Assembly (NCBI RefSeq): GCF_904846645.1
Contig: NZ_CAJHBO010000007.1
Span: 88,250 to 152,249 of the forward strand
Reading direction: 5' to 3'
DNA: 64,000 nt
From: Psychrobacter sp. Pi2-1
GTDB taxonomy: Bacteria > Pseudomonadota > Gammaproteobacteria > Pseudomonadales > Moraxellaceae
Shown: piece after piece, positions 27,184 through 34,881 of the stretch
Position numbering within the stretch: the first letter of the stretch is position 1
Layout: each line of letters starts with the position of its first letter
The notes under the pieces: generated by a model
What the model was told of the DNA's origin: nothing
What the model saw: the letters and a program-made list of their open reading frames with translations, nothing else
Database searches by the model: none
Position numbers and translations under genes: made by a program

Positions 27184-28308
27184 ATGCACACATTCGTCCA
27201 ATCAGTCAGCAACTCCGTTCATAACTACACTCCTAATCACCGTCACTTGGCGGGATTGGTAGTTGTTCTGATTGGTAGTTTGTTTTGCTTATGGTTGGAT
27301 AGTAGTTTGGATATCTGGTCAAACGGACGTATCGTTGGCTTATCCTCTTTAACGCTAGCGATATTGCTAGGCATGATCTTGGGCAATACCATCTATCCTA
27401 AATTCGCTGAACGTTTAAATGGTGGTGTTTGCTTTGCAAAGGGCCAAATCCTACGCCTTGCGATTATGTTTTATGGGTTTAAACTGACCATGACACAAGT
27501 TGCGAGCGTCGGTATGCCAGCGATTATGACTGATGCGCTGGTACTGACATCAACCTTTTTACTAACCTATTGGCTAGGTACTAGATGGTTAAAAGTTGAT
27601 AAAGAAACGGTTATCTTGATTGGCTCAGGCGCGAGTATTTGCGGTGCTGCTGCCGTTATTGCTGCAGAGCCAGTCGTCAACGCACAAGCTCATAAAGTCA
27701 CTATCGCCGTGGCAACTGTGGTGGTGTTTGGCACTATCGCGATGCTGCTGTATCCTTTTTTATATCATCTCGGTTGGTTACAACCTTGGCTAAGCGCCCA
27801 GCAGTACGGCATGTACACTGGCTCAACCGTCCATGAGGTCGCGCAAGTCGTGGTCGCAGGTAATGCAATCAATACTGAGATTGGCGATACCGCTGTCGTG
27901 ACCAAGATGATACGCGTTATGATGCTCGCGCCTTTCTTACTCGTGTTGTCTTTTGCGCTAACCAAAGAGCGCGCCGTAAATAATACCGCTATAGAAGATA
28001 AAAGCAGTAAAAACGAGACAGCGTCATTTATGACTCGCGTCAAACAAGTCAAAGTGCCATGGTTTGCGTTTATTTTTATTGGCATTGTGTTGATACATAC
28101 ATGGATGCCGATGTCTGAGAGTATCGTACGCAGTATGGTTATGTTGGACGATGTGCTACTTACGATGGCCATGTTTGCATTAGGTCTGACCACTCATCTA
28201 AGTGCGATCAAGCAAGCTGGCGTTAGACCGCTTATCTTAGGCGCTATTATGTTTGGTTGGTTGATACTGGGCGGCGGTCTGATTAATATCGGCATTAGCT
28301 TTATATAA
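27184..28308 (+). CDS. YeiH/UPF0324-family putative sulfate/sulfite exporter
   Basis: A 374-residue integral membrane protein of the YeiH family (PF03601), with about ten helices. Typical segments are GRIVGLSSLTLAILLGMILGN, the GSGASICGAAAVIAAEPVV re-entrant-like motif, GMYTGSTVHEVAQVVVAG and GALGLTTH-like FALGLTTHLS. A ~30-residue charged loop near residue 270 is variable. The divergent LysR gene and family annotation suggest export of a sulfur oxyanion; transport substrate is not proven. Ends with an intrinsic terminator. Confidence 0.87.
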   Translation: MHTFVQSVSNSVHNYTPNHRHLAGLVVVLIGSLFCLWLDSSLDIWSNGRIVGLSSLTLAILLGMILGNTIYPKFAERLNGGVCFAKGQILRLAIMFYGFKLTMTQVASVGMPAIMTDALVLTSTFLLTYWLGTRWLKVDKETVILIGSGASICGAAAVIAAEPVVNAQAHKVTIAVATVVVFGTIAMLLYPFLYHLGWLQPWLSAQQYGMYTGSTVHEVAQVVVAGNAINTEIGDTAVVTKMIRVMMLAPFLLVLSFALTKERAVNNTAIEDKSSKNETASFMTRVKQVKVPWFAFIFIGIVLIHTWMPMSESIVRSMVMLDDVLLTMAMFALGLTTHLSAIKQAGVRPLILGAIMFGWLILGGGLINIGISFI

Positions 28309-28353
28309 TAAGCTAAATGTCCATTCTTAACTGCTGATGTCATTGCACAATAT

Positions 28354-28391
28354 AAAAGGCCTCCAACTATCTATAGTCGGAGGCCCTTTTG
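28354..28391 (+). terminator. Intrinsic terminator after yeiH-like gene
   Basis: AAAAGGCCTCC pairs with GGAGGCCCTTTT; the loop includes a short ACTAT/ATAGT extension. Confidence 0.88.
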
Positions 28392-28531
28392 CATCTGTTA
28401 TTTGATTTAATATGATTGGCTAAAACCTTTAATCTTGGACTAGTACTAACTTTAATAACAGTACCTTAAATATCAGCCTCTCAAGTACTAATGCTTTAAG
28501 CACTAAGTCTCTAAATACTAAATCGCAGACG

Positions 28532-28557
28532 AAAAAAAACGAACCCGAAGGTTCGCT
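28532..28557 (-). terminator. Terminator of the cold-shock gene
   Basis: On the minus strand CGAACC-TTCG-GGTTCG forms a stable UUCG tetraloop hairpin followed by eight T residues. Confidence 0.92.
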
Positions 28558-28595
28558 TTTCTACATCTATTCATCTATCTGTCTATAAAGACAAA

Positions 28596-28805
28596 TTAGA
28601 TAGCAACGATGTTATGTGCTTGTGGGCCTTTTTGGCCTTGAGTTACAGTGAACTCAACTTCTTGGCCTTCAGCCAAAGTTTTGAAACCTGAACCAGTGAT
28701 TTCGCTGTAATGAGCAAAAACGTCTGCGCCAGTTTCTGGAGCGATGAAACCAAAGCCTTTAGCTTCGTTGAACCACTTAACTGTACCTTTTTGAACGTCT
28801 GACAT
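28596..28805 (-). CDS. CspA-family cold-shock protein
   Basis: A 69-residue single cold-shock domain. RNP1 is KGFGFI and RNP2 VFAHY. It binds single-stranded nucleic acid as an RNA chaperone. The length is standard. AGGAT ribosome-binding site precedes ATG 28805. The ~240-bp upstream region before the YbaN gene leaves room for a long structured 5' leader, as is common for csp mRNAs; I could not identify a cold-box by eye. Confidence 0.95.
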   Translation of the reverse strand: MSDVQKGTVKWFNEAKGFGFIAPETGADVFAHYSEITGSGFKTLAEGQEVEFTVTQGQKGPQAHNIVAI

Positions 28806-29048
28806 AGTATAATCCTACTTTTAAATTTATTAATGGTCTAGTGACCGGTAACGCTTGCAAATAGCTACTGAACGATAAATATTAAAACGAAGGATTATAA
28901 CTAATACTACGAGGTAATGATTTGGTGCAGAACTGCTCTTAAGCTTGAGCGTATTATAAGGGGTACATCCCAGTATCGCAAGTCTTATCTCATGTTTCGT
29001 GTAACCAGAGCCGTTTATTGGCTGATTTTGGCGCAAATTGCAACAGAT

Positions 29049-29471
29049 TTAGGCATTTGGTAAACGGAACAAATATATCGCTACCCCACTACAGACAGCG
29101 GCTACCGCCCATGCCATCCACATCATATCGGCAGGCAAACGATAAAATAACATAATTGTTGATGCTGCCATCATAACCGTCGCTAAACACTTGGCATAAA
29201 GCGGAACGGCATGATTCTCCTCCCAGTCACGGACGAATTTACCAAAGTATTTATGATTAATCAGCCAAAAATGAAAACGTCGAGAACTGCGTGCCCAGCA
29301 GCCTGCTGCTAGCAAGATAAAAGGCGCGGTGGGCATCACTGGCAACAATATACCGATAATCCCTAAGATAAAAAACAACCAACCAAGCGTCACAAAGGTC
29401 CAACGCAGCATTGGGCTGTTGGATTGATCAGTCTTAGGTCGGTAATAGAACGCTTTTTTATTGTCGGTCAT
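29049..29471 (-). CDS. YbaN-family (DUF454) inner-membrane protein
   Basis: A 140-residue small membrane protein with three hydrophobic stretches. The DUF454 core is LGWLFFILGIIGILLPVMP followed by APFILLAAGCWARSS, then the HKYFGKFVRDWEE segment. Function unknown. It starts at ATG 29471, which lies inside the first of three imperfect 16-bp direct repeats (29463-29510). Divergent from the TPP riboswitch unit. Confidence 0.85.
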   Translation of the reverse strand: MTDNKKAFYYRPKTDQSNSPMLRWTFVTLGWLFFILGIIGILLPVMPTAPFILLAAGCWARSSRRFHFWLINHKYFGKFVRDWEENHAVPLYAKCLATVMMAASTIMLFYRLPADMMWMAWAVAAVCSGVAIYLFRLPNA

Positions 29472-29510
29472 ATAAGTTGTCGGTCGTGTAAGTTGTCAGT
29501 TATGCCAAGT
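29463..29510. repeat. Three 16-bp imperfect tandem repeats at a start codon
   Basis: TTGTCGGTCATATAAG, TTGTCGGTCGTGTAAG and TTGTCAGTTATGCCAAG follow each other. The first copy contains the ybaN-like start codon on the opposite strand. Confidence 0.6.
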
Positions 29511-29879
29511 GTCGATTGTTTAGAGTAGCACCTATTATATAAGCAGCGGCATAGAAGGCTAATCATGCAATATCGCCCGTCTGCGCACAAGACTATTTAT
29601 ATAAGGTTTTTGCTATTGATAGGTATGTTTGGTTAGTAATTGGGTAAGTACCAATAATAAATGCTGCACTCTTCTATTAACACGTCGCTAAAAATAACTA
29701 TCAGTAGCTGTGGTAAACAACAGCTATCATAAAGAGCGGTTAACGAACACCAGTCATCACCTGCCATCGTCATTCCCGATACGCTTGCATCCCATCTTGT
29801 AAGTCGTCTATGATGACGCAGTAGCTATCGATAATAGCCATTCGCAGTACTGATCAAAAATAATGCAATACCAATCAAT
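29511..29879. other. Intergenic region upstream of the TPP riboswitch
   Basis: Spacer between the ybaN-like gene and the riboswitch. It must hold the promoter of the TPP-regulated transcript. No gene or RNA motif was recognised. Confidence 0.45.
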
Positions 29880-29979
29880 CTTGTCGGGGTGCTTTGATTT
29901 AACGCTGTACACACAGTCCAAATCATCGCTGAGACACACCCGTGAACCTGAAGCAGTTAGCACTGACGTAGGAAACAAG
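29880..29979 (+). ncRNA. TPP riboswitch (THI element)
   Basis: Conserved blocks are in the right order: closing stem CTTGT (29880) / ACAAG (29975), GGGGTGC, the P3 stem GATTT/AAATC, the thi box GCTGAGA followed by CACACC, then AACCTGA, and the 3' block ACTGACGTAGGAAAC. It lies 184 bp upstream of ATG 30164 on the same strand. Binding of thiamine pyrophosphate normally represses the downstream gene; I could not decide whether control here is by termination or translation. Confidence 0.94.
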
Positions 29980-30163
29980 CGTGACATACCCTCAGAGGTC
30001 TATAAATAAGCGCAGTCTATAGATGATGCACTGGTAGTGTTGACCATATCAAATACCGAGCATCTGACAGTTAGCATCGAGACTTCACTTTTCTTATTTG
30101 GCCTTTCTTGTTTTACTTAATCGTATCAGTCTGATTGTTTTCTATACTTAAAAGGGAACAACC

Positions 30164-31060
30164 ATGCAGCCGACCACCAAACTTACTCTGACCCTCGAAT
30201 GGTTTTTAAACCCTGATCATCTGCCCTTTATCGCTGGTGTGACCACGGGCGCATATGAGCAAGCAGGGCTTGATATCACTATTATCGAGCCAGACGACCA
30301 CTATGATGGCTTTGCCGAACTACAGAACCAAAGTATCGACCTGCATGTCAATGAGCCTATCCATCTGTTTGAACATTACGCGCCTAATCTACGTGCACTG
30401 GGCTGCTTTTTTGAGACCGATGGCGGCATATTGATGCAACGCGCTAGCATGGATAAATTAAAAAACAATCAGCCAATCCGCATCTGTACCCCTGCAACTG
30501 AGGAAAAAACCAATCGTATTGGCTTTGAGATATTAGCGCGCTATGCCAAAAAAAACGGCTTTAGTATCAGCCGTGATAATGTGAGCTTTGTACAAAAAGA
30601 CTTCTATCATATAAAAAACCTGCAAGAAGACCCAAGCCTAGATGGTGCATGGTTATGCTTTTATAACTTTGAAGGCGTTGAAGCAACTCATGAAGGGTTG
30701 GACTTTGAATTTATCGATCAACACCTGTCACCCTATCCGAACTTCTCAGCGTTAGAGATTCTGACGACAGATGAGATCTATAGTGCGAAAAAGGACGCGA
30801 TAGATACCTTTATCCAAGTGACCAATCAGATGACTGAACTGTGCAAAAACGAGCCAGCCACAGCCCACCGTATGTATTACGACTATAGCAAGACCGAAGC
30901 AGATACGCTGATGGATGCCATCATTAATAATACGCTCGGTAGATTAATCACGCCTATCAAACCAAGTGCAAGTAAGTGGGAAGAACTGCGCGAGATGCTA
31001 GCCGAAATCGATATCGTGACGTTGACTGATGAGCAGTATCAATCGTTGTGGGCGCTGTAG
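30164..31060 (+). CDS. NMT1/THI5-like domain protein under TPP control
   Basis: A 298-residue type 2 substrate-binding fold of the NMT1/THI5 family, starting LTLTLEWFLNPDHLPFIAG. No signal peptide or lipobox is present, so it is probably cytoplasmic rather than a periplasmic ABC transporter component, and no permease or ATPase gene adjoins it. In yeast THI5 the substrate His (His66) and PLP Lys (Lys62) lie in a segment that aligns here with NEPIHLF. His 67 is conserved in position, but the Lys position is Asn 63, and the eukaryotic Cys-rich motif is absent. AAAGGGA ribosome-binding site. Likely roles: HMP/pyrimidine precursor supply or binding. The riboswitch makes a thiamine link firm. Confidence 0.8.
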   Translation: MQPTTKLTLTLEWFLNPDHLPFIAGVTTGAYEQAGLDITIIEPDDHYDGFAELQNQSIDLHVNEPIHLFEHYAPNLRALGCFFETDGGILMQRASMDKLKNNQPIRICTPATEEKTNRIGFEILARYAKKNGFSISRDNVSFVQKDFYHIKNLQEDPSLDGAWLCFYNFEGVEATHEGLDFEFIDQHLSPYPNFSALEILTTDEIYSAKKDAIDTFIQVTNQMTELCKNEPATAHRMYYDYSKTEADTLMDAIINNTLGRLITPIKPSASKWEELREMLAEIDIVTLTDEQYQSLWAL

Positions 31061-31091
31061 AGATTTTAGAAGTTAAGATATTTTGAGTCAT

Positions 31092-31127
31092 AAAAAACCG
31101 CCATAGTATTTGCTATGGCGGTTTTTT
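31092..31127. terminator. Bidirectional intrinsic terminator
   Basis: AAAAAACCGCCATAG pairs perfectly with CTATGGCGGTTTTTT over a 6-nt loop, between the TPP-regulated gene and the convergent TerD/vWA gene. Confidence 0.95.
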
Positions 31128-31169
31128 ATTTAGCTGTAATCGAATAGTGAAGTTAGCGCAGTAATACTT

Positions 31170-32465
31170 TTATAGTGGAGTGACTATACCAAGTTGCTTG
31201 GCTTCTTTTAGCCACATTGGGAACTCTTCTAGCATGTTTTCATACAAGGCTTCTTCGCTAATGTCATCCAAGTCATCGAGTTCAAAAAAGTCGCAATTAT
31301 CAATCACGCGCCCTGCCATATCGTCTAGTTTTTTGAGGATGCCATAACCACGACCACCCAAGCCCACAAACTGCCAAAATATCGGTAGTTTCGCCGCTTC
31401 CGTCATGACTCTCGTGATACCGCGATTGTCATTTACCCCGCCATCACTGATAAATAGCACATAGACAGGCACATCTAAGCCGTCCTTTTGATAAAACTCC
31501 GTCACGGCTTTCATGACTTCTGCTTCATTGTTGATGCGCGGGCCAAGTGCCCATTTGCGCCAGCCGCCATGAGCGTTGTTAATGAAACCATCGTAGTTGC
31601 TCAGCCCAATCTCACCCAAATACTGCGGATCCCGGGCAAACGCCCAGCAGTCTAGTGCTTGGTCGTCATCGAAGCTCACTGCCAATGGCAATATGCGGTT
31701 GACTACCTCTTGCACGCGGCCTTTTTTGTACTGTCTGTTCATTGAGCCTGAGGCGTCTAACACTAACGCCACCTTTGCCGTTAATTGCTGCAATTGGCGC
31801 TTCTCAAGCGATATCGTGGCTTTTTTGGCCAGATTGACCAGTTTTGGCGCTTTGTCTAGCATGACCTTCTCTAACGAAGGTTTTGCTTGCACTGGTGCTA
31901 CGGTGGCTTCTACTGTCGAGCTACTCTCTTCTACGTCACCACCGAAATGCTGCACGATGGCGGCAAGTCCACCATTAAAGCCTTGTGCGACGTTGGATAC
32001 TCGCCAAACGCCACCCTTACGATACAGCTGCATCAGCATACTGGCTTGCTGCTGGGCAAAGTCTGCTGCTTGATATTCTGCCTGCGCTTTTTGCGACTGC
32101 TGCCAAATGCCAATCTCTAACGATTGAATTTGATTGAGCGGCGTGTCAGCTGATAACACAAAAAACAAGCTGTCTATATTAGTCGCCAGTTTGGATAAAT
32201 TCACTTCAAACTCGGCTTGGATGCCTTTATTCGCCGTTGGCTGCGACTCGTAATGGGTGAGCTTGATTTGCCCGCACGGTGAGGTCGGCTGATTATAAAA
32301 TACCATGTAATCATCATTGATCAATTTGCCCGCTGCGTCTAAGGCAAAGCAGCTGATGTCCATTTCTATTGAACTTTGACGGGTGAACTTAAGCGTGATT
32401 GGTGCGCTGTCATCAATAGCAAGATTGCTTAAAGGCGCGCGTTGTCCGACGGTGAGATAGTTCAT
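31170..32465 (-). CDS. TerD-like plus vWA-domain protein (TerF-like)
   Basis: A 431-residue protein. The N-terminal ~190 residues are a TerD-type beta-sandwich (LTVGQRAPLSNL, SLEIGIWQQ, MLMQLYRKGGVWRVSNVAQGF). After an Ala/Ser/Val-rich linker comes a C-terminal vWA domain with the metal site DASGSM. This layout matches TerF-type proteins of tellurite-resistance and phage-defence-linked gene sets. No other ter gene is present, and base composition is typical of the chromosome. Adjacent, on the same strand, is the AT-rich nuclease-like gene. AAGGA ribosome-binding site. Cytoplasmic; molecular role unknown. Confidence 0.85.
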   Translation of the reverse strand: MNYLTVGQRAPLSNLAIDDSAPITLKFTRQSSIEMDISCFALDAAGKLINDDYMVFYNQPTSPCGQIKLTHYESQPTANKGIQAEFEVNLSKLATNIDSLFFVLSADTPLNQIQSLEIGIWQQSQKAQAEYQAADFAQQQASMLMQLYRKGGVWRVSNVAQGFNGGLAAIVQHFGGDVEESSSTVEATVAPVQAKPSLEKVMLDKAPKLVNLAKKATISLEKRQLQQLTAKVALVLDASGSMNRQYKKGRVQEVVNRILPLAVSFDDDQALDCWAFARDPQYLGEIGLSNYDGFINNAHGGWRKWALGPRINNEAEVMKAVTEFYQKDGLDVPVYVLFISDGGVNDNRGITRVMTEAAKLPIFWQFVGLGGRGYGILKKLDDMAGRVIDNCDFFELDDLDDISEEALYENMLEEFPMWLKEAKQLGIVTPL

Positions 32466-32574
32466 GGTGTTCCTTACGGTAGCGTATTAGTCCTTTAACA
32501 GCGAGAATTGGAGCAATCTTAACATTACTTTCTTTCCATTAATTAGAGCAATTCTTACCTAAATTATGATTTTT

Positions 32575-32602
32575 CGCTTATGGAATTTCGCTTATGGAAT
32601 TT
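32575..32602. repeat. 14-bp tandem duplication spanning a stop codon
   Basis: CGCTTATGGAATTT occurs twice head to tail across the 3' end of the AT-rich gene. Because 14 is not a multiple of three, the second copy is read in another frame and supplies the stop. Confidence 0.7.
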
Positions 32603-34662
32603 CGATACATTAATTCATGATAGAAATCTCTATAAGGTGTTATGAAAGTTCTGCTCTTTAATAGCAAATCAATGAACTGTTCAGAGTTGTCACTTCTATT
32701 AATCATAAAAATTATATGGAATACATTTAAGAAATAAGAATTATAGAAACCTAGCACTTCTTCCAATTGGTATTTGGAATGTTCATTATATAGCTCCTTA
32801 CTAAGTTTATGGTTCGATTCGTTAAAATTTTGTATTGAGGCACATTCCTCTATAGAATGTTCATTAGATACAACTATTTCTTTATTGTAAAGCAGTCTTA
32901 TGAATTTTTGAAAAACATCTTTTGAATGTAAAGACAGATAATCTAAAGACGAAATCGATATTTTTAATATCTCTCTATCGTTTAAATTAATAGCAATCTC
33001 AGGCTTGTTATCATTGTTAACTTTATAAAATTTTATTTCTTTAAATTCTAATATATATCTCATATGCTTGTTAGCTTGATAGCTTGAGTCTAGCAAACTA
33101 AAACTTAAATCATTCAGCAAACTAAATATATTGCCTTTCTTTGAAATTTTAGTTAGCTCTTTCTTTTTAAGTTCCATAAAAATAATATAATTATCTGATT
33201 GTAATAAAATATCACATTCTAATTCTTGGGACTTTATATTTAACTTGTTCTGTTGTGGCTTATAAACTCTATAGCTTCTACCATATATAGCATTAAACTG
33301 TTTCTCTTGCATCTTAAGCTCAAGGTAATCCTCTATATAGTCACCTATTAAAGAGCTTAAGTTACTAGCATCACTCATATTATATTCAATCAGTTTATAT
33401 AATATTCTATATAAGGAAATTACAGAGAATTGTGGGTGTACAATATGATACACGTCATCAATATTAACTAAAATATGTTCATTAAAGTCAACTACATCAA
33501 AATCATCGATATTATTGAATTTTTTATTTATTCCATTAAATGTAAATCTTTGTAGAAAATCTTCACTTATTGAGCTATCTAATATACTTTTTGAGAAGCT
33601 AGTTATATTTGAATTACTTTTCAACCTGATTAAATCGACTACACTATAAAAACTCTGAACTACCTCTCGCAAGCTTACTTCATCCTCAAACTTAGAAGCT
33701 ATATATTTTACAAAGTTAAAAATATCTTCAGGTACATACTGTTCAATTTTATATATACTATCTTGCTGAACTATATCTGTAACTTTATCAAGTAAATTAT
33801 CCGTATCTTTCATTAACATCATTTCGAAATCATGACTGGCTCCATGAAGCTCAAATAATGATACATATTTTTTAGCACAACTTAAGAACTCTTTATAAGC
33901 AATATTTATTTCATCAACTGTTGCATACTCTGGTGCTAAATCGATATATTTAAGAGATAACTGATAAATTAAACCATATGGATAAGGAGTATTTAAACTA
34001 TTATCCTGATAGTTAATTGTTATCGATGGGCTAAACTCATATAGATTGCTATTTTTATTGTATATTGGTTTAATCAATTCGCTTACAAACGAACTATACG
34101 TAACCCCTCCCAACATTTTAGCCTTCACTTCTAAATAGTCAAAAATAGTAGAAATATTATTATTTTTAATAACTCCTTTTTTAACTGAAATATTAAAACC
34201 TTTACTTCCAAAAAACTTACAAGCTATCACGCTTTCATAAATTACTGGGTTGATATTTTTTATCAATAATTCATCTGATTCATAGCCATGACCTTTATTA
34301 AACAAATAGATGGCCATTGCTATAGCGTTAATCCAATCATGATCATTTCCTGAGTAATGATCTTGAACACCGTGATGTATAAAGATAAAATGAAATATGT
34401 CATATTGTTTTTTATGTAAACTCAATCCTGTCCACAAATATTGTCTTAATAGTTGCTTTTCTAATCCTCTAAAACTATAATTCTTAATATCACCTTTGTG
34501 AGTAAAAGACAGCATTTTATCTATAAAGTCTTTCTTAATTGAGTTGTAGTAGTTTCTCTCAAAATCTTGTGTAATTCTTCTATATAAATCAGGTTCTAAT
34601 AAATCCTCAATATTAACATTACTTGCCTCAGAAAATAATTCGATGTATTTATCATATTCCAT
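32578..34662 (-). CDS. AT-rich gene, putative PD-(D/E)XK nuclease-like protein, candidate defence gene
   Basis: A 694-residue soluble protein that I do not recognise as a whole. By eye its GC content is near 30%, clearly below both neighbours, which suggests recent acquisition. Near residues 450-500 is an arrangement like the PD-(D/E)XK core: a helix with LELKMQEKQFNAIYG, then ELECDILL (Asp 484), then IIFMELKKK (Glu 497, Lys 499). The flanks (about residues 1-440 and 510-694) show mixed helices and no known motif. A GTG at 34671 is too close to the AGGGAAG ribosome-binding site; ATG 34662 has suitable spacing. It sits alone between terF-like and valS. Nuclease or defence function is an inference. 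Confidence 0.6.
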   Translation of the reverse strand: MEYDKYIELFSEASNVNIEDLLEPDLYRRITQDFERNYYNSIKKDFIDKMLSFTHKGDIKNYSFRGLEKQLLRQYLWTGLSLHKKQYDIFHFIFIHHGVQDHYSGNDHDWINAIAMAIYLFNKGHGYESDELLIKNINPVIYESVIACKFFGSKGFNISVKKGVIKNNNISTIFDYLEVKAKMLGGVTYSSFVSELIKPIYNKNSNLYEFSPSITINYQDNSLNTPYPYGLIYQLSLKYIDLAPEYATVDEINIAYKEFLSCAKKYVSLFELHGASHDFEMMLMKDTDNLLDKVTDIVQQDSIYKIEQYVPEDIFNFVKYIASKFEDEVSLREVVQSFYSVVDLIRLKSNSNITSFSKSILDSSISEDFLQRFTFNGINKKFNNIDDFDVVDFNEHILVNIDDVYHIVHPQFSVISLYRILYKLIEYNMSDASNLSSLIGDYIEDYLELKMQEKQFNAIYGRSYRVYKPQQNKLNIKSQELECDILLQSDNYIIFMELKKKELTKISKKGNIFSLLNDLSFSLLDSSYQANKHMRYILEFKEIKFYKVNNDNKPEIAINLNDREILKISISSLDYLSLHSKDVFQKFIRLLYNKEIVVSNEHSIEECASIQNFNESNHKLSKELYNEHSKYQLEEVLGFYNSYFLNVFHIIFMINRSDNSEQFIDLLLKSRTFITPYRDFYHELMYRNSISEIP

Positions 34663-34716
34663 TGCAACCACTTCCCTAATTCAGAAAATTACAGTAAGCA
34701 CTCATTGAAGAAGCTA

Positions 34717-34758
34717 GAAACTCTTAGCTATCAGTTTGCATAGATAGCTAAGAGTTTC
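34717..34758. repeat. Perfect 16-bp inverted repeat between valS and the AT-rich gene
   Basis: GAAACTCTTAGCTATC (34717-34732) and its exact complement (34743-34758) flank a 10-nt loop. It lies downstream of valS, so it may end that transcript, but the minus-strand tail has no strong T-run. It could also mark the edge of the AT-rich insert. Confidence 0.7.
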
Positions 34759-34881
34759 GCTTTTACGCGAGGGACGAGCGCCGAGCTGAGTCATTAAAGA
34801 ACACCGCCTCATGCATCGCATATTTGCCCATTATTAAAGGACTCCGATGCTGAGGCCATGCTTTTTAACATTTTGCTTTTC

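Noticed and set aside
28430..28530. Repeated AGTACTAA-like words between yeiH-like gene and the csp terminator
   Set aside because: The units are too irregular in spacing and sequence to define a repeat by eye.
29463..29510. Possible CRISPR-like repeat
   Set aside because: Three contiguous imperfect 16-bp units without spacers; a simple tandem repeat.
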